From NCBI GenBank assembly GCA_002305535.1, contig DBRE01000006.1, positions 1 to 18,231 on the forward strand: a DNA stretch of 18,231 bases, given 5' to 3'. Origin of the DNA: Syntrophomonas sp. UBA1376. GTDB taxonomy: Bacteria; Bacillota; Syntrophomonadia; Syntrophomonadales; Syntrophomonadaceae. Position numbers and translations under genes: made by a program. The notes under the pieces are model-generated. The model did no database searches, was not told where the DNA came from, and worked only from the letters and a program-made list of their open reading frames with translations. Positions 6,488 through 14,141 of this stretch are shown piece after piece. Numbering within the stretch: the first letter of the stretch is position 1; each line of letters opens with the position of its first letter.

Positions 6488-7654
6488 ATGGAGCGGCGAG
6501 TGATTCTTATAATTCTAGATAGTCTGGGAATTGGCGCAGCCCCGGACAGTCATTGCTTCGGTGACCAGGGGTGCAATACCCTGCTACATACGGCTGAGGT
6601 GGTGGGGGGGCTCAACCTGCCAAACCTGGAGAGATTTGGTTTGGGCAATATAATATCCGTCCAGGGAATTCTCCCGGTTTCCCAGCCACAGGCAGCCTTT
6701 GGACGGATGGAGGAAAGATCCCCGGGCAAAGATACTACCACCGGCCATTGGGAGATGATGGGACTGATCTTGGAACAGGGTTTTCCCACCTATCCTCACG
6801 GTTTTCCTGCCGAGGTGATCACGGAATTCGAAAGGCTGATCGGCCGAAAGACCCTGGGTAATAAAGTAGCCTCAGGAACGATCATCATTGAAGAGTTGGG
6901 TCCAGAGCATATGCAAACCGGTTATCCTATCGTTTATACCTCGGCTGACAGTGTGTTTCAAATAGCCGCCCATGAAGAGATAATACCTTTGGAACTCCTG
7001 TACCAAATGTGCCAGACAGCACGGGAGATGCTGACGGGAGAACATGGCGTAGGCCGAGTCATTGCTCGTCCCTTTGTTGGTCAACCAGGCAGTTTCACTC
7101 GTACCGCTAATCGCCATGACTATTCCCTGGAACCGCCTCAACATATTTTGGATCAGCTGATCGCTGATGGCTGCCGGGTGGTGGGCATAGGCAAAATAAA
7201 GGATATTTTTGCAGGACGGGGCGTTACTGATTCCTGGCCAACATCTGGCAATCAGGAGGGGATAGACAAGATACTGACCGCTCTGCAGGATGATTTCCGA
7301 GGACTTATTTTTGCCAATCTGGTCGATTTCGATCAACTGTATGGGCACCGGAACGACCCCACTGGCTATGCTCAGGCCTTGGAGGATTTCGATGAGAGGC
7401 TGGCCGAGGTAATCGGCGCTATGCACCGGAAAGACTTGCTCATTATTACGGCTGACCACGGTTGTGACCCTACTACACCAGGGACAGACCATACCCGGGA
7501 ATACGTGCCTCTGTTGGTATATGGAGCAGACATTCGTCCGGTAGATCTGGGTACACGCAGTACCTTTGCAGATATAGGGCAATCCGTGGCTGATCATTTG
7601 GGGGTAACCACAAAGAATATGGCGGGAAAGAGCTTTTTGCCTGAACTGAGGTGA
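6488..7654 (+). CDS. deoB: Phosphopentomutase
   Basis: DeoB interconverts (deoxy)ribose 1-phosphate and 5-phosphate, feeding nucleoside sugars into central metabolism. The 388-residue protein carries the alkaline-phosphatase-superfamily metal and phospho-acceptor motifs of this family: DSLGIGAAPD at residue 10 onward, GKDTTTGHWEMMG, RPFVGQPGSFTRTANRHDYS, KIKDIFAGRGVT, NLVDFDQLYGHRND and TADHGCDPTTPGTDHTREYVP. Thr in the DTTTGHW loop is the expected phosphorylated residue. ATG 6488 follows GGAGGTG (6478-6484). The adjoining pyrimidine phosphorylase gene starts 6 nt after the stop; that enzyme's sugar 1-phosphate product is DeoB's substrate. Confidence 0.95.
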   Translation: MERRVILIILDSLGIGAAPDSHCFGDQGCNTLLHTAEVVGGLNLPNLERFGLGNIISVQGILPVSQPQAAFGRMEERSPGKDTTTGHWEMMGLILEQGFPTYPHGFPAEVITEFERLIGRKTLGNKVASGTIIIEELGPEHMQTGYPIVYTSADSVFQIAAHEEIIPLELLYQMCQTAREMLTGEHGVGRVIARPFVGQPGSFTRTANRHDYSLEPPQHILDQLIADGCRVVGIGKIKDIFAGRGVTDSWPTSGNQEGIDKILTALQDDFRGLIFANLVDFDQLYGHRNDPTGYAQALEDFDERLAEVIGAMHRKDLLIITADHGCDPTTPGTDHTREYVPLLVYGADIRPVDLGTRSTFADIGQSVADHLGVTTKNMAGKSFLPELR

Positions 7655-7660
7655 TGGTGG

Positions 7661-8965
7661 ATGAACTTTCAGAGTTTGATCGAGAAAAAAAGAGATGGGG
7701 GAACCCTGAGCCAACATGAGATAATTCAGTTGGTGCAGGGAATCGTATCCGGGGATGTACCGGATTATCAGATTTCCGCCTGGGCTATGGCTGTCTATTT
7801 TCAAGGCATGAGTGAAGAAGAGACTCAGCATCTGGCTGTAGCCATGTGTAATTCCGGTGACGTAATGGATCTGTCAGGCCTGAACGGTATTCCTGTAGAT
7901 AAGCATAGCACTGGTGGAGTGGGTGACAAAACCACCTTGATAGCCGTACCACTGACGGCCGCGGCGGGGATCCCCGTGGCAAAAATGTCAGGGCGCGGTC
8001 TGGGGCATACTGGTGGCACCATCGATAAGCTGGAATCTATACCGGGCTTTCAGGTGGAAAAGACTTTACCTGAAGTCATTGATCAGGTTAACCGGATCAA
8101 AGCTGCTGTAATTGCACAGATGGGCAATCTGGTACCTGCCGATAAAAGGCTCTATGCTATCCGAGATGTCACCGCTACAGTGGACAGCATTCCCCTGATA
8201 GCTTCCAGTGTAATGAGCAAGAAACTAGCCTCCGGTGCCCAGGGTATTGTTTTGGATGTCAAGGTGGGCCGGGGAGCATTTATGAAGGACTTGGCTCAGG
8301 CTCAACAGTTAGCTAGAACCATGGTGGCTATTGGGCAGGGAGCAGGTAGACGGGTGGTGGCCGTATTGAGTGATATGGATCAACCCCTGGGGAGAATGGT
8401 GGGAAATGCTCTGGAAGTCAAAGAAGCCATCGACACTCTGCAAGGCCATGGTCCAGCCGATCTGGAGGAACTATCCCTGGTGCTGGCGGGGCATATGGTA
8501 TGTTTAGGCGGCGGAGCGGACAGCCTGGAGGAAGCTATACGTAAAGTAAATAAGCTTCTGAAAAACGGTGCCGGCTTGGAGTCATTACAGCATATGGTAG
8601 AGGCCCAGGGGGGATATCTGGATCTGAGTCGTTCTGATTACGGTCTGCCCCAGGCGGCTGAGGTGCTGGATGTGATGAGTCAACAAAGAGGGTATATCAC
8701 TGAGCTGAATGCTCTAGCGATCGGTAAAGCTGTTATGGGCCTGGGAGCTGGCCGCGAACGCTTAAATGATGTGATCTTCGCGGAAGTAGGGGTGGAACTG
8801 CATAAAAAGGTAGGGGATCTAGTAACTCCTCAGGACAGGTTGGCTACCATTTATGCTCGTGATAGAAGCCGACTGTCCCAAGCAGCGGTAGAAGTTGAAA
8901 AAGCCTTCACCGTGAGCTCCACTGCTCCGGTTGCCTGCCCACTTATTCTTGATACGATTACATAA
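7661..8965 (+). CDS. pdp: Pyrimidine-nucleoside phosphorylase
   Basis: The enzyme cleaves uridine, deoxyuridine or thymidine with phosphate to a free base and (deoxy)ribose 1-phosphate. The 434-residue protein shows the family signature with KHSTGGVGDKTTL (phosphate/potassium site) and SGRGLGHTGGTIDKLESIPGF, plus the DVKVGRGAFMKD segment, and matches the length of Firmicutes Pdp/PyN, a homodimer with an alpha domain and an alpha/beta domain. ATG 7661 lies just after the GAGGTGATGG that overlaps the deoB stop. With deoB it forms a nucleoside salvage pair. In B. subtilis a purine phosphorylase (pupG) occupies this place, so the base specificity appears switched here. No terminator is visible after the stop. 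Confidence 0.93.
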   Translation: MNFQSLIEKKRDGGTLSQHEIIQLVQGIVSGDVPDYQISAWAMAVYFQGMSEEETQHLAVAMCNSGDVMDLSGLNGIPVDKHSTGGVGDKTTLIAVPLTAAAGIPVAKMSGRGLGHTGGTIDKLESIPGFQVEKTLPEVIDQVNRIKAAVIAQMGNLVPADKRLYAIRDVTATVDSIPLIASSVMSKKLASGAQGIVLDVKVGRGAFMKDLAQAQQLARTMVAIGQGAGRRVVAVLSDMDQPLGRMVGNALEVKEAIDTLQGHGPADLEELSLVLAGHMVCLGGGADSLEEAIRKVNKLLKNGAGLESLQHMVEAQGGYLDLSRSDYGLPQAAEVLDVMSQQRGYITELNALAIGKAVMGLGAGRERLNDVIFAEVGVELHKKVGDLVTPQDRLATIYARDRSRLSQAAVEVEKAFTVSSTAPVACPLILDTIT

Positions 8966-9090
8966 TACCCATCATAAGTCAGAGATTATGGAAGTTATTT
9001 AATAATGATATTTTACTAAGCCATTCTGAGATGATACCTTCAGAGTAGGGAAAGCAATGCCTATTTATGTAGCTGTCAGGAGGAGAAGGA

Positions 9091-9510
9091 ATGGCTTACT
9101 CCATAAGTGATAGGTGTAACGGATGTGGTGCCTGCAAATTGTTATGTCCGGTCAGCGCCATCGATGGAGAACGCAAGGAACTTCACCAGATAAACGACCT
9201 GCGCTGTATAAACTGCGGAGTTTGCGGACGAATCTGTGCCCAGGAGGCTGTGTTTGACGAAAAAGGCCAGCTTTGTTCACGCATTCCGCGCAAACAATGG
9301 GCCCTACCTGTCATTGACCCCCCTAGCTGCTCAGCTTGTTCCATGTGTGTTGAGATCTGCGGAAAACACGCTCTGTCAATATCCATGCCAACTTTCCCAG
9401 GAGATTTGCAAGTATATGCGATTTTGTCTGATCAAAAGGCTTGCGTAGGCTGTGGCCTATGTGATTTGATTTGCCCTCTGGGAGCTATCACTATGGAGGT
9501 GCCGTCATGA
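9091..9510 (+). CDS. aorB: Four-cluster ferredoxin subunit paired with AOR
   Basis: The 139-residue iron-sulfur protein has four complete C-x2-C-x2-C-x3-C motifs: Cys 9/12/15/19, 39/42/45/49, 80/83/86/90 and 118/121/124/128. A two-cluster ferredoxin domain is thus present twice, with CP following the last Cys in motifs 1 and 4 only. No signal peptide or membrane helix is visible. The next gene starts at the ATGA that contains this gene's stop, so the two are translationally coupled and the protein is very probably the electron-transfer partner of the aldehyde oxidoreductase, as with AorB-type subunits. The start follows AGGAGGAG. The gene symbol is by analogy; such subunits vary widely. Confidence 0.8.
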   Translation: MAYSISDRCNGCGACKLLCPVSAIDGERKELHQINDLRCINCGVCGRICAQEAVFDEKGQLCSRIPRKQWALPVIDPPSCSACSMCVEICGKHALSISMPTFPGDLQVYAILSDQKACVGCGLCDLICPLGAITMEVPS

Positions 9511-11393
9511 TACCAGTACGCTACGCAGACATCGATCTTTCTAATGGGCAAGTACGGGATTATCCTTTGAGTGAAAACGTAGTCCGAATGTTTCTGGGAG
9601 GCAAGGGACTAGCCGCTTACATATTATATCAGGAGTTAGCCCCGGGTATCGATCCTTTATCTGCTGATAATGTGCTGATACTGAACACCACACCTTTAAC
9701 GGGGACAGGTGCTCCCTGTACCAGCCGCTTTAATGCCAGTAGCAAAAATGTCCTAACCGGTGGAATCGCTTCCTCCAACTGCGGAGGAACATTTGGTGTC
9801 AAACTGCGCCGGGCCGGTTACGATGGTTTGATTATCAGAGGCAAAGCACCCCACCCCTGTTGCCTGATGATAATGGATGGTCAAATAACTATCACTGACG
9901 CTCAAGAGCTCTGGGGATTGAATACCGAGGAGACCCAGCACCACTTTGATAGAAAATATGGATGTGTAGTTATAGGGCCAGCTGGAGAAAATCTGGTACG
10001 TTATGCTTGTGCCGTATCTGGAGAAAGGGTCTTAGGCAGATGTGGTATAGGTGCAGTAATGGGCAGCAAGAATTTGAAAGCGGTAGTCGCCTATGGAACG
10101 AAATCCCTGCCTATAAACGATCCTAAGTCATTTCGCAAGAATGTACAGAAATGGGTGCAAGGTCTGCAAAAGAGTCCTACCACAGGAAGTTTCCTGCCTC
10201 GCTACGGAACAGCCTTTTGGATGAATATCGTCAATCGCAAGCATATGTTACCTACCTTAAATGCCCAGCAAGTCAAACATGAGGAAGCTGAACAAATATC
10301 CGGTGAATACCTGACCGAAAACTACCTGACCCGCAATTCGGGCTGCGTAAGCTGTCCGATCCGCTGTGAACGCCGGGTCATGCGGGACAACAGAGAAATA
10401 AAAGGACCAGAATATGAAACCCTGGGTTTGCTGGGAGCTAATCTGGGCATTACCAGCGTCGATTGGATCAATGAATGGAACTACCAGAGTGATCTTCTCG
10501 GTATGGATACTATGTCCATGGGCTTTACGCTATCTCTGGCTATGGAAATGAGTCAGCGCGGAATCAAAGACTTTGGAATCGATTTTAATCAACCGGAAGC
10601 CATCAGTTTAGCTATTGAGAAAATTGCTCATCGCGAAGCTCCCTTTGACGAGTTGGGAGAGGGTTCAGCCTGGTTAGCCCGCAAATATGGCACCGAGGCT
10701 TTCGCCATGCAGGTCAAGGGATTGGAAATGGCGGCTTATGATCCGCGTCAATCTCAAGCTCAGGGTCTGGGCTACGCTACTGCCAACCGGGGCGGGTGTC
10801 ATCTGGGAGGAGGATATCCAATATATTTCGAAGCTCTGGGGCCCATAGAGGTCAACGGCCGGACGGTCAGGGGAAAAGCAGCTTTAACGGTTCTCATGCA
10901 AAATCTTATGGATGCAATATCTACTTCTGGTTATTGTTTATTCACAGCTCTTGGTACTTTGCCCCCATCATTATTCAAATTCGGGGAGAAAAGTGTCATA
11001 CCTGGTTTGCTAGGTAAAATAATGCTTTCCATACCCTCCACTCATCTACTGTGGAAACTAATGCCAGGTTTACTGCCCATCAACCTAGGCGGCTTGTTGC
11101 CCCATCCCTCGGTAATTCGTGATGTGACTGGCAGGAAAATGACCATTGGTCAATTTCTACAGATGGGGGAGAGGGTCTATAACATGGAACGGGTATTCAA
11201 TACAAGGGAAGGTTTCGATCGTCACCAGGACTGTCTGCCTGCCCGGTTGGTCGCAGAGCCATCTGAACCTGACCAAGCCGATACCGTAGTCCAAATCGAT
11301 AAAATGCTGGATACCTATTATCACATCAGAGAATGGAGTAATAATGGTATTCCTACCCAGAATAAACTTAAACAGCTGGAAATAATTGCTTAG
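9507..11393 (+). CDS. aor: Tungsten-type aldehyde:ferredoxin oxidoreductase
   Basis: AOR-family enzymes oxidise aldehydes to acids (or reduce acids) with ferredoxin, using a bis-tungstopterin and one [4Fe-4S] cluster. The 628-residue protein has the N-terminal pterin-binding part with FLGGKGLAAYILYQEL and CTSRFNASSKNVLTGG, the cluster motif C-x2-C-x3-C at 280/283/287, and the fourth Cys near 477 in DAISTSGYC, equivalent to the DxxGxC of Pyrococcus AOR. GPEYETLGLLGANLGI in the middle domain is also typical. I set the start at ATG 9507, preceded by GGAGG (9495-9499) with 7-nt spacing and giving a 4-nt overlap with the ferredoxin gene. Related acid or benzoyl-CoA reductases (BamB type) share these features; substrate is not predictable. 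Confidence 0.88.
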   Translation: MIPVRYADIDLSNGQVRDYPLSENVVRMFLGGKGLAAYILYQELAPGIDPLSADNVLILNTTPLTGTGAPCTSRFNASSKNVLTGGIASSNCGGTFGVKLRRAGYDGLIIRGKAPHPCCLMIMDGQITITDAQELWGLNTEETQHHFDRKYGCVVIGPAGENLVRYACAVSGERVLGRCGIGAVMGSKNLKAVVAYGTKSLPINDPKSFRKNVQKWVQGLQKSPTTGSFLPRYGTAFWMNIVNRKHMLPTLNAQQVKHEEAEQISGEYLTENYLTRNSGCVSCPIRCERRVMRDNREIKGPEYETLGLLGANLGITSVDWINEWNYQSDLLGMDTMSMGFTLSLAMEMSQRGIKDFGIDFNQPEAISLAIEKIAHREAPFDELGEGSAWLARKYGTEAFAMQVKGLEMAAYDPRQSQAQGLGYATANRGGCHLGGGYPIYFEALGPIEVNGRTVRGKAALTVLMQNLMDAISTSGYCLFTALGTLPPSLFKFGEKSVIPGLLGKIMLSIPSTHLLWKLMPGLLPINLGGLLPHPSVIRDVTGRKMTIGQFLQMGERVYNMERVFNTREGFDRHQDCLPARLVAEPSEPDQADTVVQIDKMLDTYYHIREWSNNGIPTQNKLKQLEIIA

Positions 11394-11428
11394 GCATAGT
11401 CATCTACTATTATTAAGAGTTTCATTGC

Positions 11429-11450
11429 ATAATCCAACCAGAAGGATTAT
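11429..11450 (+). other. Weak hairpin after the AOR gene
   Basis: ATAATCC (11429-11435), 8-nt loop, GGATTAT (11444-11450), followed by TATTTAGTT. It could be a weak terminator or processing site for the ferredoxin-AOR transcript, but the stem is AT-rich and the T-tract interrupted. Confidence 0.35.
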
Positions 11451-11461
11451 TATTTAGTTAA

Positions 11462-11480
11462 GCGGTCGTACGACCGACCG
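11462..11480. promoter_or_regulatory. GC-rich palindrome upstream of the transporter (site 1)
   Basis: CGGTCGTACGACCG (11463-11476) is a perfect 14-bp palindrome inside the 19-nt GCGGTCGTACGACCGACCG. The same 19-mer with two changes occurs at 13011-13029. GCGGTCG (11462-11468) can alternatively pair with CGACCGC (11475-11481). No T-tract follows. It may be an operator or a REP-like repeat. Confidence 0.55.
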
Positions 11481-11502
11481 CCTAAAAAGTAAATAAGGTG
11501 CG

Positions 11503-11555
11503 CTCTGATTATAGGGTGGCTCTTACATATGGCGAATTAAACCAATAATTCAGAG
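11503..11555 (+). other. Leader stem-loop upstream of the transporter gene
   Basis: CTCTGATTAT (11503-11512) can pair with ATAATTCAGAG (11545-11555) with a single bulged T, closing a 32-nt loop. The 3' arm abuts AGAGGAG, the ribosome binding site of a 23-codon ORF. No known riboswitch class was recognised. Confidence 0.35.
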
Positions 11556-11564
11556 AGGAGTGGT

Positions 11565-11636
11565 ATGAACTGTTTCCCAGTATTGTTGATAATATACCAG
11601 GGGGAAGGAGGAGTATCGTTAGTTTTAGAACAGTAG
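11565..11636 (+). CDS. Possible 23-residue leader peptide
   Basis: A short ORF from ATG 11565 to TAG 11634-11636 has AGAGGAG about 5 nt upstream. The peptide begins MNCFPVLLIIYQGEGG and ends VSLVLEQ. It lies between a stem-loop and the transporter gene, whose start is 26 nt downstream. It may be a regulatory upstream ORF or chance; there is no homology evidence. Confidence 0.25.
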   Translation: MNCFPVLLIIYQGEGGVSLVLEQ

Positions 11637-11661
11637 ATTAAACCATGGAGGTGAAATTAAA

Positions 11662-12936
11662 TTGGAGGCTACTTCGGGCTCTTCAAAAGTCAAATTTACG
11701 CTCACTGAACGTCAAAAACGCATGATGCCATTGGTCATGATTGGTGCTTTCTTTGAAGGTTTCGATTTTATGGTCATTAACCTGGCCCTACCCTTCATTA
11801 CCAGTGATTTTAACCTTAATGACCAAACTGCCAGTTTTACGGTTTCAGCTGTTGCTGTGGGAACCCTGTTGGCGTTTTTCGTAGTGCGCCTAGCTGACCG
11901 AGTAGGGCGCAGACCAGTCTTCCTCTGGTCAGTAGTCATTTATTCGGCTCTCAGCCTGGTTACTGCCTTTTCACCGAATATTGAATTCTTTATTGCATGT
12001 CAGTTTCTTGCCCGTGTCTTTCTAGTTACTTGCTGGGCGGTGGGTTTTATCTTTATGACCGAGGAATTCTCTCCGGAAATGAGAGGGCGAGCGGTAGGAT
12101 TATTCCAAAGCGCAGCTGCAGTAGGAGCTATATTCCCTTCTTTGCTGCTGCCGTTGACGGCTATGTTCAATATGGAATGGGAAGGACTATATGTGATCGG
12201 TGCTCTGCCTCTGATTCTAGTCATATTCTTTGCTAAAAATCTTCCGGAAACCAAAGCATTCGTGGAAAGTAGAGAGCGCTTGAATAATGGTACGGAACAT
12301 AAACCCAGCCTTTTTGCTATTTTTGCCAAACCATATCGTAAACACATTTTTGCAGTGATGGGTCTGTGGGTATTTATGTATCTCTGTTATTCTTCGGCAA
12401 TGAATTTCTTTACCTATCACGTAGTCAATGATCTGGGATGGGGTACAACTCAGGTCAGCTTGGTTACTGCGTTAGCCTTTACCCTGGGTCTGTCGGGTTA
12501 CTATGTAGCCGGCAAACTCTTGGATGCTATCGGTCGCAAGAAGACTGCTTACATTTTCTTCTTCCTGGGTGCTTGTGCTGTAACTCTGGTCTTCCAGGCT
12601 GAAGCATTTCTGCATGTAGCTCTATCTCAAATCGTTGCTGTGTTCTTCATTGGAACATTTACGGTACTGTGCGCCACCTTTACTAATGAATTATTCCCCA
12701 CAGAAATTAGAGCCAGTGCTACTGCTTGGGGCAATAATATTGTTGGTCGTCTGGGTCAGATTGCTGCTCCGGCTTTGGTCGGTTTCCTGGCTATTCCTTT
12801 GTCCGGTGTTGCTAATGCAGTATCACTGCTGACCCTGGGCCCCATAGTGTGTATATTGCTCATTGCACTATTCTTACCCGAACCCTTGGATTATGAAATT
12901 CCGGAATATCATTACAATCAATCAACTGGAGCATGA
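11662..12936 (+). CDS. MFS organic-acid transporter
   Basis: The 424-residue protein is a 12-helix major facilitator. GAFFEGFDFMVINLALPFI in TM1 carries the Asp (residue 35) conserved in aromatic-acid:proton and metabolite:proton symporters. LADRVGRRP between TM2 and TM3 is MFS motif A, and LPETKAF follows TM6. A second-half equivalent, AGKLLDAIGRKK, is also seen. Start TTG 11662 follows GGAGGTG (11647-11653) with 8-nt spacing; an ATG at 11645 is out of frame. It is probably a proton-coupled importer of a small carboxylate or sulfonate for the downstream enzymes. Palindromes before it and after it (11462 and 13011) suggest shared control with the ThDP-enzyme genes. The substrate cannot be predicted. 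Confidence 0.85.
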   Translation: MEATSGSSKVKFTLTERQKRMMPLVMIGAFFEGFDFMVINLALPFITSDFNLNDQTASFTVSAVAVGTLLAFFVVRLADRVGRRPVFLWSVVIYSALSLVTAFSPNIEFFIACQFLARVFLVTCWAVGFIFMTEEFSPEMRGRAVGLFQSAAAVGAIFPSLLLPLTAMFNMEWEGLYVIGALPLILVIFFAKNLPETKAFVESRERLNNGTEHKPSLFAIFAKPYRKHIFAVMGLWVFMYLCYSSAMNFFTYHVVNDLGWGTTQVSLVTALAFTLGLSGYYVAGKLLDAIGRKKTAYIFFFLGACAVTLVFQAEAFLHVALSQIVAVFFIGTFTVLCATFTNELFPTEIRASATAWGNNIVGRLGQIAAPALVGFLAIPLSGVANAVSLLTLGPIVCILLIALFLPEPLDYEIPEYHYNQSTGA

Positions 12937-13009
12937 GTCCAAAATGTACACATTGTGAGTGGGAATATGATTAACCAAAATGATCCAAAGTATATTTTTT
13001 TACACCCTC

Positions 13010-13029
13010 GGCGGTCGAACGACCGCCCG
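13010..13029. promoter_or_regulatory. GC-rich palindrome upstream of the dehydrogenase (site 2)
   Basis: GGCGGTCG (13010-13017), AA, CGACCGCC (13020-13027) is a perfect 8-bp inverted repeat, and the 19-mer at 13011-13029 matches site 1 at 17 of 19 positions. It lies 139 nt upstream of the dehydrogenase ATG. There is no downstream T-tract, so a terminator role is unlikely. Confidence 0.55.
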
Positions 13030-13167
13030 AACACAACTTATTAGAAAATACAAGGGGATTGTTAATCGGACGGTGGGGAGGAGGGATATGGTCAAAGCTT
13101 AGTATTTGCTGATTATAAACATTTTTTGTTCGTTGCTTCAAGCAAATATAAGGAGGGATCAAATTAC

Positions 13168-14103
13168 ATGGATGAAAAAGTTAACGTTCTAGTGATCGGC
13201 GCTGGCATAATGGGGCACTCCATTGCTCAGGATTTTGCAGCCCATGGCTATCCCACCACCCTCTATGATCAGAGCGCTGAACAGCTGGAAACAGCTAAGA
13301 TGCTGATTGCCGGTAATCTTCAACTGTTGAAAGATGAAGATATGATCACGGATGAGGGTATCAAAAACGTAAATGAACTGCTGGTTTACACGGATAAAAT
13401 GGAGGATGCCGCCAGACAGGCCAAATTCGTAGTTGAAGCTGTTCCGGAAGTGCCAGATATAAAAAAGGCTCTGTTTGCGGAACTGGACAGGCTCTGTTCC
13501 CCGGATACTATCCTGACCAGTACCACTTCAGCTTTAAATATTTATGATGTGGTGGAAGTATCGAATCCGGGTCGTCTGATAATCGGGCACTTCTGTAACC
13601 CGGCTCATATCATTCCATTGGTGGAAATAGTTCTGGGACCGGAGACATCACCGGAGACTTTAGAGTATGCCAAAAAGGTTTATGAAAGCCTGGATCATGT
13701 CCCGGTGGTTTTAAAACAGTACACCATTGGATTCATAGTCAATCGCCTTAACACTGCATTGGCACGGGAGGCCAATTACATCGTGGAACAAGGCTGGGCC
13801 TCTCCTGAGGATGTGGATAAGGCCATCACCAATAATGCTGGACTTAAGTTGGCTTTTGAAGGCCCCCTGGAACTCTACGACCATATTGGCTGGGATTTAG
13901 CAAAATTAGGCGGAACTTTCCTGGCACCGATGCTGTGCAATGCTACGGCGACTGCATTGCCGGATAAAATGTGTGCTGACGGCAATCTGGGAGTGAAGAC
14001 CGGCAAGGGACTGAAGGATTATACCGGCCTTGATCGCGTAAAAGTTCAAAATGACCGTAACCGTAAAATATTGAAGGTTATTGGAACAGTGAAAAAGTTC
14101 TAG
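13168..14103 (+). CDS. NAD-dependent 3-hydroxyacid dehydrogenase, lambda-crystallin/carnitine dehydrogenase type
   Basis: The 311-residue protein has a Rossmann N-terminus (GAGIMG at 11-16) with Asp 34 after the second strand, indicating NAD(H) over NADP(H). The catalytic segment is IIGHFCNPAH with His at about 141. The Ser/Thr-rich TSTTSAL replaces the SNTSS of fatty-acid 3-hydroxyacyl-CoA dehydrogenases. The C-terminal domain has GFIVNRLNTALAREA, VEQGWASPEDVD and AFEGPLELYDHIG, as in L-carnitine dehydrogenase and lambda-crystallin/gulonate dehydrogenase. It therefore probably oxidises a free 3-hydroxy acid, not an acyl-CoA; this is inference from motifs. ATG 13168 follows AGGAGGG (13151-13157); an in-frame TTG at 13126 has no such site. 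A ThDP enzyme gene follows after 38 nt. Confidence 0.78.
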   Translation: MDEKVNVLVIGAGIMGHSIAQDFAAHGYPTTLYDQSAEQLETAKMLIAGNLQLLKDEDMITDEGIKNVNELLVYTDKMEDAARQAKFVVEAVPEVPDIKKALFAELDRLCSPDTILTSTTSALNIYDVVEVSNPGRLIIGHFCNPAHIIPLVEIVLGPETSPETLEYAKKVYESLDHVPVVLKQYTIGFIVNRLNTALAREANYIVEQGWASPEDVDKAITNNAGLKLAFEGPLELYDHIGWDLAKLGGTFLAPMLCNATATALPDKMCADGNLGVKTGKGLKDYTGLDRVKVQNDRNRKILKVIGTVKKF

Positions 14104-14141
14104 GTGTGTTATTTAAAACATTTTGATGGGAGGTATTTTTT

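Noticed and set aside
6872..7831. 319-codon open frame on the - strand
   Set aside because: It lies opposite deoB and the start of pdp, has no family features, and is a shadow of well-supported + strand genes.
9029..9063. THI-box-like words (CTGAGATGATACC, then TAGGGA) upstream of the ferredoxin gene, suggesting a TPP riboswitch
   Set aside because: The ACCTGATC...TAATGCC arm expected between these words is missing and the spacing is far too short, so no aptamer can form; the nearby ThDP enzymes are users, not makers, of thiamine.
9471..9506. Upstream extension of the AOR reading frame
   Set aside because: It would overlap the ferredoxin gene by 40 nt and lacks a ribosome binding site, whereas ATG 9507 has GGAGG at 7 nt and the family N-terminus.
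13010..13029. Intrinsic terminator after the MFS gene
   Set aside because: The T-run (12994-13001) is upstream of the palindrome, not after it, and on the opposite strand the stem is likewise not followed by T residues.
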